Below, piece after piece: positions 27,884 through 37,578 of a stretch of 64,000 nt of DNA. The stretch's first letter is position 1, and each line of letters opens with the position of its first letter. A program made the translations under genes and the position numbers. Source of the stretch: UBA1351 sp963677625 (GTDB lineage Bacteria; Bacillota; Clostridia; Lachnospirales; Vallitaleaceae); assembly GCA_963677625.2 (NCBI GenBank), contig CAXXSW010000003.1, forward strand, positions 1 to 64,000, given 5' to 3'. The notes below the pieces were generated by a model. The model was not told the origin of the DNA. It saw only the letters and a list, made by a program, of their open reading frames with translations, and did no database searches.

Positions 27884-30202
27884 TTATGATAGCAACTTAG
27901 GCTCCTGGCCCTGATAATAGATTGTGAGCTCATGTAGCGCTCTAGTACAAGCTGTGTAAAACAATTGTCTTTCCCTTTCATCATCATAACGGAAGACCTT
28001 ATCTGATACAAGATGGACACTATCAAATTCCAAACCTTTAGCCAAATAACTGGGAATGACGATAATACCTGTCTTATAAAGTTGTTCTTCATTATTGAGA
28101 AGTCCAATATCTAAATCAGCAAATCCCTGGCTATCATGACCTTGTACTAGCTTAATAATACCTTCATACAATTGATTACAATGAACCTTGGTTTTCCCAA
28201 TAATTGCAATAGACCTAAACCCTGTATCAATGGCCTGTCGAACGCGATGAAGTATCTTTATGAGACCTTGTTCAACATTCGTATCCATCTTCACAAGTGA
28301 CGGTTCCTTACCGCTTCGTAAAACATTTTCACCGGTAGTTGAACTTGGAAGAATTTTACCGCAAAAATCACTTATTTCCTTGGTTGACCGATATGTCTTG
28401 GTTAATCGTATATGTCTAGGTGACTCCCCTAGAAAATCCTCAACTATACCATTTACTTTAGATGAAATATATGGATGTATGGCCTGATTAGGATCTCCTA
28501 AAAGTGTATATTTACAGTGGCCAAATATCAAAGCAATTATCTTATAATGCAAAAGCGTATAATCTTGAGCTTCATCAATCACCAGATACTTAATCTTGTT
28601 CACTTCCTTAATTGTGTCCAGTCGTCCCTTCATATACATGAGACAAAGAGCATCTTCAAACTCCAACTTATGTCTGACCCTCTTAAGACCTTGCTCTTCC
28701 AAAAAATCGTTATAGATGGAGAGTAAGTCTAAGGAAGTCATTTCTTTCACCTTGCGGTGAAGAGGCTTAAAAGATTTTTTAAGATATTTGTATACTTTAC
28801 GTTTTATATCTGCTTTGGTATAGTAGTCCTCAGATTCTATAAGCGATTTTTCATAGCTATAGGCAACCATTTTCTTCATTTCCTTGACTCTTTCCATCAG
28901 TCGGTTACGCACCTGTTTTAACCTGGAAGAGCATTTAATGACACCAACACAGTCCAAATAACTTTCGTACATCTCCTCTTTAGAAATCAATAGATGTTCC
29001 TTATAATAAAAGTCTTCAAAATAATCGGTTCGTTTCTCAACCTGATTAATATATTCGTCAAACCTGTTAAAAAACTCAACGGAAGACTTCCTTGTCATCG
29101 ATTCAACCCTATCTAAAAATTCTTTATCATGAACAGGTGTCAGAAGATATTCCATCTGGTCATAATAAGACTCGATTTCTTCCCAGTAACACTTTAAAAT
29201 CTGGTTTTGAACCGGGTCCGGTCGTTCAGGGTTGTCTTCACCCTCTTCTCTTGTCTCACCATAAGCAAAATCATGTTCTTCTTGGAGAAGAGGAACATAA
29301 ACACCTAACTCTGATTGAATATATTCATTAAAAGTAATGGACTCTACATTCTGTTCACCCAACTCAGGTAGTACATGTGAAATATAATCGCTGAAAATAT
29401 CATTAGGAGTAAAAATAAGAACATCAGAACTCATAATAGTTTCACGATTTCTGTAAAGTAAATAGGCTATCCTGTGAAGGGCAATGGACGTCTTGCCACT
29501 TCCGGCACTACCACTTACTACCAGAACATCAGCTTCTTCATCCCTAATAACCTTATTTTGCTCCTTCTGAATAGTGGTAATAATGGTCTTCATCTTGTCA
29601 TCCACACTTTTTGCAAGGGCTTCTTTAAGCATATCATCCATAATATTGACATTGGAATCAAATACAAACTTTATGTCTCCATTTATAATCTTGAAATGTC
29701 GCTTATTCTGAAGTTCTCCACTTATCTTTCCACCAGGAGCATTATATGAGACAGCCCCCTTCTCATAATCATAAAAAATGGAGCAGATAGGGGCTCTCCA
29801 ATCATAAATAAGATATTCAAAGCCCTTATTCTTAACTAAAGATGAGGAACCAATATAAATTTCCTCAACTTCTTCACCCTCTTCCTTAAAATCTATCTTA
29901 GCGAAGTAGGCACTTGATTCAAGTTTACTTAATTCCCTGACTCGCTGCATTTGGTAATCCATAGCATTTTCCACATTTCTCCCCATGGATTGGTACTGGT
30001 GCATAACAGCAGCACCTTCTAGGTCCACCAAAGATTCTGTTTCAAACTTAAACTCAGACATCATATTCTTATTGATCTCTTTTAAGGATTCTCTATTACT
30101 TACTACTCTATCTCTAGCGTCTTCAAGATCAGAACGAATTTGTTCCATGACCTTAATAAGACGTTTTTCTTCATACCCTAAAACTTGCTTGTCTACACTC
30201 AT
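27884..30202 (-). CDS. helD: HelD-like RNA polymerase-recycling UvrD/Rep ATPase
   Basis: A 772-residue superfamily 1 ATPase resembling HelD, which pulls stalled RNA polymerase off DNA. The first about 120 residues are helical and charged, forming the arm that enters the polymerase secondary channel in known HelD. The conserved YIGSSSLV and DWRAPICSIFYDY segment follows, then motif I VSGSAGSGKTSIALHR, motif II VIDEAQDY, GDPNQAIHPYIS, and a C-terminal ATPase lobe ending FYTACTRALHELTIYY. The length is typical. AAGGAG is about 14 bases from the ATG, longer than ideal. It leads two DUF4330 genes. Confidence 0.88.
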   Translation of the reverse strand: MSVDKQVLGYEEKRLIKVMEQIRSDLEDARDRVVSNRESLKEINKNMMSEFKFETESLVDLEGAAVMHQYQSMGRNVENAMDYQMQRVRELSKLESSAYFAKIDFKEEGEEVEEIYIGSSSLVKNKGFEYLIYDWRAPICSIFYDYEKGAVSYNAPGGKISGELQNKRHFKIINGDIKFVFDSNVNIMDDMLKEALAKSVDDKMKTIITTIQKEQNKVIRDEEADVLVVSGSAGSGKTSIALHRIAYLLYRNRETIMSSDVLIFTPNDIFSDYISHVLPELGEQNVESITFNEYIQSELGVYVPLLQEEHDFAYGETREEGEDNPERPDPVQNQILKCYWEEIESYYDQMEYLLTPVHDKEFLDRVESMTRKSSVEFFNRFDEYINQVEKRTDYFEDFYYKEHLLISKEEMYESYLDCVGVIKCSSRLKQVRNRLMERVKEMKKMVAYSYEKSLIESEDYYTKADIKRKVYKYLKKSFKPLHRKVKEMTSLDLLSIYNDFLEEQGLKRVRHKLEFEDALCLMYMKGRLDTIKEVNKIKYLVIDEAQDYTLLHYKIIALIFGHCKYTLLGDPNQAIHPYISSKVNGIVEDFLGESPRHIRLTKTYRSTKEISDFCGKILPSSTTGENVLRSGKEPSLVKMDTNVEQGLIKILHRVRQAIDTGFRSIAIIGKTKVHCNQLYEGIIKLVQGHDSQGFADLDIGLLNNEEQLYKTGIIVIPSYLAKGLEFDSVHLVSDKVFRYDDERERQLFYTACTRALHELTIYYQGQEPKLLS

Positions 30203-30480
30203 CTTCTCTAGTTAACTCCTTGTAATAATCCAATACACAATTCGTATATTATACCACTTTCTTCGCCTAAAAAAAATCATTAATTCAACCTATAGGTCTT
30301 CAAGTGAGATCTAACACTTTATATTGCCTTGGAATTATATCTATTGCCTTCACTCCTTTACTAACTCTTATGTATAACAAGAAAAAAAGTGCTGTGGCAG
30401 TAGCTCTTACTATCAGAACCAACTGGTTCGGCACCCTCTTATAGGATAGACATATCTGGTTCATGACCAAGATACTCCAT

Positions 30481-31215
30481 TTAATTAAATAACATATATA
30501 TAACTCCGAAGAATTCACGTAAATAGTAGTTAGGCACAAGGAGGGGGAAGCTTTCAGCCCCTATACCATCAAAATCATGTCCTCGTTTCCAACCAATCAT
30601 CCTAGCTCTCAAAATGTGAAAGCGATTGGTTACAACAGCCACTTTCATCTGATTAGAGTCATTACTCTTGTTATGGTCTAAAATCTTATCCATAGAAAAC
30701 TCAATGTTCTCAATTGTACTCGTTGACTGATCTTCTATAATTAAACGTGACTCATCAATACCGTTTTCAATAAGGAAACGTTTCATAGCCTCAGCTTCAC
30801 TGATACCTTCATCTGGTCCCTGGCCTCCTGATAAGACTCCATAAGCCTCCGGATGACTTTCAAGAAATTCAAGACCTTTTTCAGCACGCTTGCGAAGTGA
30901 AAGGCTCATGTTCTCTCCATTGACCTTAGCTCCCAAAATAATTATATAATCCTGATTCTGCTTTATGCTTGTCTGAAATCCCACATAAATAATTAGGCAT
31001 TCTACAACTATAACAAGTATACACGCTAGAATTAGTCCCCCTCGCAAAAAGGATTTGGACATAAACCAATCATAAGTTCTTTCAAATGACATAAAAGTTG
31101 TGAAACCTAAAACTCCCAACCATATTGGCAACATACCTGCTGTGAAATGAAATACTGTCAAATATACTATATATATGACAGTCAACGGAACCGCTACTCT
31201 AAAAACATGTATCAT
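30481..31215 (-). CDS. YdcF/SanA-like DUF218 membrane protein
   Basis: A 244-residue protein with about three N-terminal membrane helices followed by a DUF218 domain. Motifs: IILGAKVNGENMSLSLRKRA, LSGGQGPDEGISEAEAM, DQSTSTIENIEFS and VTNRFHILRARMI, all typical of the YdcF/SanA/ElyC group, thought to act in envelope precursor metabolism. The C-terminal REFFGVIYMLF also fits. It lies 27 bases after the histidine kinase gene and may be cotranscribed with that two-component system. The 278 bases after its stop contain no gene I can support. Confidence 0.82.
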   Translation of the reverse strand: MIHVFRVAVPLTVIYIVYLTVFHFTAGMLPIWLGVLGFTTFMSFERTYDWFMSKSFLRGGLILACILVIVVECLIIYVGFQTSIKQNQDYIIILGAKVNGENMSLSLRKRAEKGLEFLESHPEAYGVLSGGQGPDEGISEAEAMKRFLIENGIDESRLIIEDQSTSTIENIEFSMDKILDHNKSNDSNQMKVAVVTNRFHILRARMIGWKRGHDFDGIGAESFPLLVPNYYLREFFGVIYMLFN

Positions 31216-31241
31216 AACTTACCTCTAGCTTCCCCTAACCC

Positions 31242-33491
31242 CTATTCTTGATGACTTAATTCTTGAGAACTAAGCTCCTTATCTACCAACTCAACAAATT
31301 CTTCCTTAAGTTCACTATCACTAGTTTCTTCATCAACAAGGGCTTTAACTGCATCAATTTCTGCATGTGGATTCTCACCTTTTGGTACCCGAATAACCGC
31401 TTTAAACATATCTCCGTCTACTATGATCTCTTGACTACCATCCTGAAGTTTCAACAAACTTTCAACAATAGAAAGACCAAGACCGGACCCCTCAGTGCTT
31501 CTTGCATCATCACCACGTACAAATCTTGCTGCCAGGTTTTCGCCCTTGGCTTCTAAAGGGTGGTTTGAAACATTTTTAAAAATAATCTGTATATCTTCTG
31601 ATAAGCTATCAATTTCAATAAAAACTCTTGTTCCTTTTAAGGTATATTTTAATATATTAGATATAAGATTCTCAAAAACACGATACATATGGTTTGGATC
31701 AACAAGAGCCCAAGCAGCTTCACCTCGTTCAGGTTCAAATACAATCTTAAGATTTTCTTTATAGAAGTACTCTTCCCGATCTGCCAATATCTGAACCAAC
31801 ATCTGCCGAAGGTTAATATCCATAAGTTCCACATCCAAATTGCCGCTAGATGCCTTTGAAGCAGATACTAAATCCTCGATTAAGGTTTTTAAGCGATACC
31901 CCTTATTACTTAAGATGTTAATATAATTCTCCATATTGTCCTGAATTTCTTGCCTATCTTCTTCTGTTCTTCCAGGCTGTCTATACATAATCAGTGATTT
32001 TTCGAGAAGATCCAAATATGTAATAATTGAGGTTAGTGGATTCTTTAAGTCATGAGAAACATTGGTAATAAGTTCTGTCTTCATTTTCTCACCTCGAATA
32101 GCATCATCTAATGCTAACTGAAGTCCGTTTTGTAATTCATTAAGATCATTGGCAAAAGACTGAAAAGCCGTTTGATATTTACTGGCATCAATAGGATAAG
32201 ACGTATCACCATTAGCCCTGTGCCTCGTTGCATCAATAAGGCTGGTTAAATCCTTAATAACTGACAGGACGTACATACCAGTAATAATCTGCACAAGGAG
32301 AAAACAACCTGTAAGGAAAAGAGTTACCACTATGTTATTAAACCAAACAATAAGACCTAAAGATCCTACATTAAAACCAACATAACCAATAAGAATAATG
32401 AATATTTTGTACTTATTCAACGGGTTATCAAAGTCCATGGTAAAAAGACTTTTTATCAACCACCAAATTTTAAATGTAATAGGATTCTTATAAATATATT
32501 TAGTCTTAACCAATCTGGCTACCGAAAGGAAGACAGCACCAGATGCAAGAACAAAAGTCCCTGAAGATACAACTAGCTGAAATCTTAAACTATTAATATC
32601 TGTTGTCTCATAGAGACTGGCCTGATATCTAGCTAATGGAACAATTGAGATAACCAAAATCATAGCCTGAATTTCTAGAGGTATGTAATCGTAGAAAAAG
32701 AGTTTTACCGGTCCTTCATATGACGTCTTCCCAATGACCAAGGATAAATAAATGACAGCAAAAAAAGCCGCAAAGACACTAAACACCAACATAGGGAACT
32801 CATTATTGACCTTTTCCTTATACTGCCTAAAGTCATAATATCCACCACCAAATAGAATATCATCCTCCATTAGACTAAAGTCCACAGCCGTATAATAGAT
32901 CCATCTACCTTCCCTAAGTCTATATACCACATCAGAAGCTGTAACATTAGTTGTCGTATATTGAGAAGTTGTATTGTAATGTCGGTATGCTAAAGGCTGA
33001 TCAGCCATAACACTGGAAACAGGAAAATATAGACCTGTAGAGTCCCATTGGATAACGGTTTCAAAAGAGCTAATATATTCTTCAGCATGGTTAAAGCCCA
33101 TACTGGTATATTTAATATCAGGTATATTAGTAATCGTTTGGCCTGTTTCCTTGTCCACTAAAAGATAGATAAAAGAAGGACTCCGCCGAAGATTATCATT
33201 AATAGCACTTAAGCGGCTTAGTGAAATAGCCTTATCATTACCGATTCTAGTATCCTCAATGCTTTTCTCATCGATTAAATCCAATTCCTTCTCAACAACA
33301 TTATGACTTAGTCGGACATAATTCTGCTGGAACTCATCCGTTTCATAATAAGAATCCTTGTAGAAATACTCGCTATTATAAGATGACAGATACTGGTAAT
33401 CAATAATTGTCAACATAGCAAAGACTAGCAGGGCAAGGCCTATGAACTTAGTAAAAATATTATACGGAATATTTTTCAATTTTATACCCAA
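31242..33491 (-). CDS. Sensor histidine kinase
   Basis: A 749-residue membrane kinase. An N-terminal helix is followed by about 190 extracytoplasmic residues, then about five membrane helices between 230 and 410, a linker, and the kinase core: VSHDLKNPLTSIITYLDLL with the phosphorylated histidine at 480, NLISNILKYT (N box) and GSGLGLSIV (G box). The start is a TTG inside the end of the response regulator gene, with GGGGCA in front; no ATG is available near. This gives a 32-base overlap and tight coupling. The signal is unknown; the multi-helix membrane domain suggests a membrane-embedded cue. Confidence 0.88.
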   Translation of the reverse strand: MGIKLKNIPYNIFTKFIGLALLVFAMLTIIDYQYLSSYNSEYFYKDSYYETDEFQQNYVRLSHNVVEKELDLIDEKSIEDTRIGNDKAISLSRLSAINDNLRRSPSFIYLLVDKETGQTITNIPDIKYTSMGFNHAEEYISSFETVIQWDSTGLYFPVSSVMADQPLAYRHYNTTSQYTTTNVTASDVVYRLREGRWIYYTAVDFSLMEDDILFGGGYYDFRQYKEKVNNEFPMLVFSVFAAFFAVIYLSLVIGKTSYEGPVKLFFYDYIPLEIQAMILVISIVPLARYQASLYETTDINSLRFQLVVSSGTFVLASGAVFLSVARLVKTKYIYKNPITFKIWWLIKSLFTMDFDNPLNKYKIFIILIGYVGFNVGSLGLIVWFNNIVVTLFLTGCFLLVQIITGMYVLSVIKDLTSLIDATRHRANGDTSYPIDASKYQTAFQSFANDLNELQNGLQLALDDAIRGEKMKTELITNVSHDLKNPLTSIITYLDLLEKSLIMYRQPGRTEEDRQEIQDNMENYINILSNKGYRLKTLIEDLVSASKASSGNLDVELMDINLRQMLVQILADREEYFYKENLKIVFEPERGEAAWALVDPNHMYRVFENLISNILKYTLKGTRVFIEIDSLSEDIQIIFKNVSNHPLEAKGENLAARFVRGDDARSTEGSGLGLSIVESLLKLQDGSQEIIVDGDMFKAVIRVPKGENPHAEIDAVKALVDEETSDSELKEEFVELVDKELSSQELSHQE

Positions 33492-34155
33492 TGCCCCACA
33501 CCACCTTTAAATATTTAGGTTCCTTAGGATTGATTTCCAGTTTCTCTCGTATTCTTCTAATATGAACGGCAACTGTATTTTCAGCACCAATTGCATCTTC
33601 ATTCCATACATTCTCATATATTTCTTGAATTGAAAAAACACGACCTGGGTGTTTAATCAACAAATGAATAATCTTATACTCTGTTGGTGTTACACTAACA
33701 AGTTCATCGTCAACTCTAACTTCTTTTGTATCTAAATTCAAGGTTAAACCACCTGATTTTAAGAGATGATCTTCTGAAACCATACTACCCAAATTCGTAT
33801 ATCGACGAAGCTGGGACTTAACTCTAGCCATGAGCTCCAAAGGATTAAAGGGCTTAGTCACATAATCATCTGCACCGTAACTAAGACCCATGATTTTATC
33901 AAAATCTTCTGATTTTGCCGACACCAAAATAATCGGAATATTGAAGTTCTTACGGATTCTGCTAGTCGTTTCAATACCATCTAATTTGGGCATCATGATA
34001 TCCATAAGCAATAAATGAATGTCCTGTTCATTCAGTATCTCCAAAACCTGCTCACCATCATATGCCTTTATGGGATTATAACCTTCCATTTTTAAATAAG
34101 TTGCAATTGCCTCAACAATATCCTTATCATCATCACATACCAAAACATTAAACAT
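33460..34155 (-). CDS. OmpR/PhoB-type response regulator
   Basis: A 231-residue DNA-binding response regulator. The receiver domain has the acidic pocket CDDDKD (7-12), phosphorylation site D52 in LLLMDIMMPKLDG and the conserved lysine in VSAKSED. The winged helix ends VAVHIRRIREKLEINP and WGIGYKIEKY. GAGG precedes the ATG. It leads an operon with the overlapping histidine kinase. Targets are not evident; a link to the neighbouring wall hydrolase is possible but unproven. Confidence 0.92.
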   Translation of the reverse strand: MFNVLVCDDDKDIVEAIATYLKMEGYNPIKAYDGEQVLEILNEQDIHLLLMDIMMPKLDGIETTSRIRKNFNIPIILVSAKSEDFDKIMGLSYGADDYVTKPFNPLELMARVKSQLRRYTNLGSMVSEDHLLKSGGLTLNLDTKEVRVDDELVSVTPTEYKIIHLLIKHPGRVFSIQEIYENVWNEDAIGAENTVAVHIRRIREKLEINPKEPKYLKVVWGIGYKIEKYSV

Positions 34156-34297
34156 GTCTGTACCTCACTAATTCTCCCAAAAAGGGGATCCATATTACAT
34201 TCTCAGAAAAATCGAATGCACACTCTTACTTTATTATATCAAACAAGGCAAAAAAATCACTGATATAATTTCTTACGATTTAAGAACAAAAATATAA

Positions 34298-35233
34298 TTA
34301 GTAACAGAAATAAACACCATCACTAACCTTATACACAGTTTTTCCACTGAAAGGTCTTGTATTAAAGTATATACATTCAGGAACACTGTTTTCACCACGT
34401 AATACTTTTTTTGCAGCAAGAACGCATGAATAAGAAGGTATGGTTTCATCAAATCCTTCTTCATGGGCCGGTGGAAAATGTTTACTTCCTGATACATCAT
34501 AAATTACATCCCTTATGGTGTTTTCGAGACCAGGATGAGCTACTTGGTTTATGACTACACTGGCAACACCGTGCTTGGTTTCATAGGACGCAGAGCCTGC
34601 CTCCTTCATAATCAACTTGGAAAGAATTTTCAACTCCTCAAAGGTATAGTTTCTATCTTCTAGCCTATCTCCATTAACAAGACCTTCCATCTTGTTAATA
34701 TAAACAGTATAAAAAACACTATCCCAGTTGACTTCAAATCCAAGCCATTCACTTAAGTAGCGAATGGGAATCATAATTCGTCCATTGACTAATAGACTCG
34801 GACTATCCATTGGTATATCTTGAAAATCTACCACCATTCGATAATCATTCACAGGAAAAAGAACTTGGTGTCCATCCACCATTACCTCTCCACGATAGGC
34901 TTCCTCATTCCATGAAATATTCATAATAGAAAAGGCCTCACAAATGGCTCGAAGAGGCACATAAGTTCTTCCACCAACAATCATAGAGTCCACATCCGTT
35001 TTAAGAAATCGGTCATTTATTAATATGTCTATAGGCATCTGATCTACATTTTCCGCCTCATTAAGAAGGGCAAGAACCTGATCAGATGTTTCACGAATCC
35101 CTTTTGCTTTGCTCTCTTCGTATATTCTGATACGGTCCAAAACTTCAGGATCAGTTTCTTCTCCAATACATACTGTCATGAAAATAAATTGCATCGCCAT
35201 AAAACTAGCAATCAAGAGTCTTAACACTTTCAT
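34298..35233 (-). CDS. SleB/CwlJ-type cell wall hydrolase with copper amine oxidase-like N-domain
   Basis: Exported protein of about 311 residues: signal peptide, a stalk-like copper amine oxidase N-terminal repeat region (GGRTYVPLRAICEAF, NGRIMIPIRYLSEWLG), and a C-terminal Hydrolase_2 domain (LIMKEAGSASYETKHGVASVVINQV) with the catalytic glutamate in KEAG. Such enzymes cut peptidoglycan in spore cortex or in vegetative growth; the N-domain probably binds the wall. I use the ATG after AGGAGAG rather than the one two codons upstream. It follows the phosphoesterase gene by 18 bases and is probably cotranscribed with it. Confidence 0.85.
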   Translation of the reverse strand: MKVLRLLIASFMAMQFIFMTVCIGEETDPEVLDRIRIYEESKAKGIRETSDQVLALLNEAENVDQMPIDILINDRFLKTDVDSMIVGGRTYVPLRAICEAFSIMNISWNEEAYRGEVMVDGHQVLFPVNDYRMVVDFQDIPMDSPSLLVNGRIMIPIRYLSEWLGFEVNWDSVFYTVYINKMEGLVNGDRLEDRNYTFEELKILSKLIMKEAGSASYETKHGVASVVINQVAHPGLENTIRDVIYDVSGSKHFPPAHEEGFDETIPSYSCVLAAKKVLRGENSVPECIYFNTRPFSGKTVYKVSDGVYFCY

Positions 35234-35251
35234 AATCATCTCTCCTAATCT

Positions 35252-36130
35252 CTATTCTATACCCTTTAAAGTTATAACAACTACTTCCGGTGGATTAAAT
35301 ACCCTAGGTAAAAAGAAATTTAAACTCAATCCTCTGCTAACAATCATGTGCATACCATCTTCTTTATATAAACCTCCGGCATATTCAGGAAAGAAACCTT
35401 GATTGGGGGCATATAATCCATTAAGGAGATAGGGTATGCGTACCTGTCCCCCATGGGCATGGCCACATAAGACAAGGTCTAAGTCAAAGGTCTTATAGGT
35501 GTTGATATACTCTGGTCGGTGAGAAAGCAAAAGAGTGAAATGACTTAAATCAAGATCCAATAAACCGGATTCTTTTATCTCCTCATTAACAGGTAAAACA
35601 TTATATAGGTCAACCCCATCTCTCTTTGATTCAAGGCTAAAAGATTTTCGTCTGTTACCCGTTCCTGCTGGGTCAAGTATACCACCAATATTAATTTTGT
35701 TTCCATTTATCTCAATAACTTCAGAATCATTAAAATAACAGGTAACACCAAGGTCTTCTATCCGTTCAAAAACTTTCTCTGTTTCCCTGTGCCAACCTTC
35801 ATGATTACCTGAAACATAATAGATAGGATAATCACTTAAGGATTCCATTAACATATAGGCTCCGCTTTCATCAGCGACATCATCAACCATATCTCCAGTC
35901 ATAACAATAATATCTGGATTAGCTGCTTTGATTTTTTTAAGCAATCGGCTTTGATCTTTTCCATATATTGACCCATGCAAATCACTAAGGTGTACAATTC
36001 GAACAGGGTTTTCAATTTTATCTGAAGTTACAGTGTATCGTCGATATACTGGCTGATTCCACAAGGCGATGGTTGCTAGAACAGCCAGAGTCACAATTAT
36101 GTATATCATCTGTCTTTTCCTCTTCTTCAT
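35252..36130 (-). CDS. Membrane-anchored metallophosphoesterase
   Basis: A 292-residue calcineurin-like phosphoesterase with one N-terminal membrane anchor (MIYIIVTLAVLATIALW). The metal-binding motifs are complete: HLSDLHGS, MTGDMVDD, SGNHEGW, LLSHRPEY and GHAHGGQVRIP. The layout resembles YkuE/YaeI-type enzymes acting on lipids or nucleotides at the membrane face. GGAG lies before the ATG. It shares a short divergent region with the glycosyltransferase gene. Substrate unknown. Confidence 0.87.
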   Translation of the reverse strand: MKKRKRQMIYIIVTLAVLATIALWNQPVYRRYTVTSDKIENPVRIVHLSDLHGSIYGKDQSRLLKKIKAANPDIIVMTGDMVDDVADESGAYMLMESLSDYPIYYVSGNHEGWHRETEKVFERIEDLGVTCYFNDSEVIEINGNKINIGGILDPAGTGNRRKSFSLESKRDGVDLYNVLPVNEEIKESGLLDLDLSHFTLLLSHRPEYINTYKTFDLDLVLCGHAHGGQVRIPYLLNGLYAPNQGFFPEYAGGLYKEDGMHMIVSRGLSLNFFLPRVFNPPEVVVITLKGIE

Positions 36131-36247
36131 CCATATTTCTCCATTATAGCATATTTACTGTCATTGACCGGTCTTTCTTTCAGTGCTATTATAACAGTTA
36201 TCCAGCTTATGCATATTTACAATTTTATGACAAGGAGGTTGAGCCTT

Positions 36248-37378
36248 ATGCATATTCTCTTTATTGAACCTTTCTACAGCGGTTCTCATAAAGCTTGGTT
36301 AGATCACTTAATTGCACATTCAAGTCATCAGATACATGCCTTGACCATGGATGGCAAATCTTGGAAGTGGCGTATGTATGGTGCTTCCCTTACCATGTCT
36401 CAGGAACTTATAAAAATACATCAAGAGTTTGATCTTATTATCGTTAATGACATGCTGGATTTCTCCACCTTTATAGCTTTATCAAGAGATCAGCTTACAA
36501 GGCTTGGTAATCCAAAACTTGCTGTCTATTTTCATGAAAATCAATTAGCTTATCCTTGGAGAGAGGCTGGTGATGATATAAGAAAAAATAGAGATGTCCA
36601 TTATGGTATGATGAATTATACTTCTGCTCTTTGTGCTGATTATGTCATATTTAATTCTAAACATAACCGTGACACATTCTTTCTAGAGCTAAAAAATCTC
36701 CTTAATAAAATGCCTGATTATAAACACACAAATTCTCTGGAATCTATTGCTGAAAAAACAAGTATATTACCTATAGGTCTTGAAACACCAAGCCCCTTGT
36801 CAGGCAAAGATTTAAGTGATTTTATGATGAGATATAATATAAAGCCTAATCATTCACCAATCATCCTTTGGAATCACCGCCTTGACCATGACAAAAATCC
36901 ACGAGGTTTTTTGGAGATGCTTATAGGAGTCAAGAAAAAAGGTTTTTCTTTTTCACTAGTTTTTCTGGGTCAAATGAACAACCGAAATCTTGACCATTAT
37001 GAACATTTATTTCAAGAACTCCAGGAAGAAACCCTAGCCCTTGGCTATGTCAGCAGACAAGACTATCTAGGTTTTCTAACTATTTCAGATATACTTCCTG
37101 TTACCTCCTATCACGATTTTTTTGGCATTAGTGTTATGGAGGCCATTGCCTATGGTTGCAAACCATTGCTTCCAAAGAGACTAACCTATCCTGATCTATA
37201 TGATTCCGATAAAAACCCTGAAATCTTTTATGATAATGAAACGGAACTAGAAGAAAAACTACTTAATACCATAAAAGTAACAAGCCCAGAAAAAAAATAT
37301 ATTCAATTAACAAAACCATATTGGTGGCCAAAAATAATCACCCAATATGACATCTGTTTTAAGTCCATGGGCAAGTGA
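36248..37378 (+). CDS. DUF3524 glycosyltransferase, tRNA-queuosine mannosyltransferase-like
   Basis: A 376-residue GT-B type glycosyltransferase. The N-terminal half matches the DUF3524 domain of human GTDC1 (QTMAN), which adds mannose to queuosine in tRNA-Asp: IEPFYSGSHKAWLDHL, SWKWRMYG, YFHENQLAYPW and DYVIFNSKHNRDTF occur in the same order. The C-terminal half has WNHRLDHDKNPRGF and DFFGISVMEAIAYGCKPLLP, the donor-binding E-x7-E region. A real start is set by GGAGG nine bases before the ATG; the ORF extends further upstream without support. No queuosine genes are nearby, so the acceptor is inference from family. Confidence 0.8.
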   Translation: MHILFIEPFYSGSHKAWLDHLIAHSSHQIHALTMDGKSWKWRMYGASLTMSQELIKIHQEFDLIIVNDMLDFSTFIALSRDQLTRLGNPKLAVYFHENQLAYPWREAGDDIRKNRDVHYGMMNYTSALCADYVIFNSKHNRDTFFLELKNLLNKMPDYKHTNSLESIAEKTSILPIGLETPSPLSGKDLSDFMMRYNIKPNHSPIILWNHRLDHDKNPRGFLEMLIGVKKKGFSFSLVFLGQMNNRNLDHYEHLFQELQEETLALGYVSRQDYLGFLTISDILPVTSYHDFFGISVMEAIAYGCKPLLPKRLTYPDLYDSDKNPEIFYDNETELEEKLLNTIKVTSPEKKYIQLTKPYWWPKIITQYDICFKSMGK

Positions 37379-37403
37379 TTTAATATTGATTTAGTTTTCG
37401 GTG

Positions 37404-37467
37404 GGAAAGTTTCCTTGTAGGCATCATGTCGGTCTTTTAGATATGATGCTGGAATAAAGAACTTTCC
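37404..37467 (+). repeat. Hairpin repeat element, copy 2
   Basis: A 64-base hairpin just after the glycosyltransferase stop. Outer arms GGAAAGTT and AACTTTCC pair perfectly; inner arms GCATCAT and ATGATGC also pair perfectly. Near-identical to copy 1, and framed like copy 3. Confidence 0.8.
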
Positions 37468-37479
37468 TATAGAATAAGA

Positions 37480-37505
37480 CAAGAGCCACCAAATGGTGGC
37501 TCTTG
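37480..37505. terminator. Bidirectional terminator between glycosyltransferase and ald
   Basis: Perfect inverted repeat with 12-bp arms (CAAGAGCCACCA and its complement) and a 2-base centre, lying between two convergent genes. T-rich sequence follows on the plus strand (GGAGTTTT). Confidence 0.8.
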
Positions 37506-37578
37506 GAGTTTTAAGGAGTTGATCTAACAGATTGGTGGACAGGCCTAACTGCTAGATGAATTGGGATACTTACTAAAA

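Noticed and set aside
30300..30539. 79-codon minus-strand frame after the YdcF gene
   Set aside because: It overlaps the YdcF end in another frame, its protein has no family features and no ribosome site is seen.
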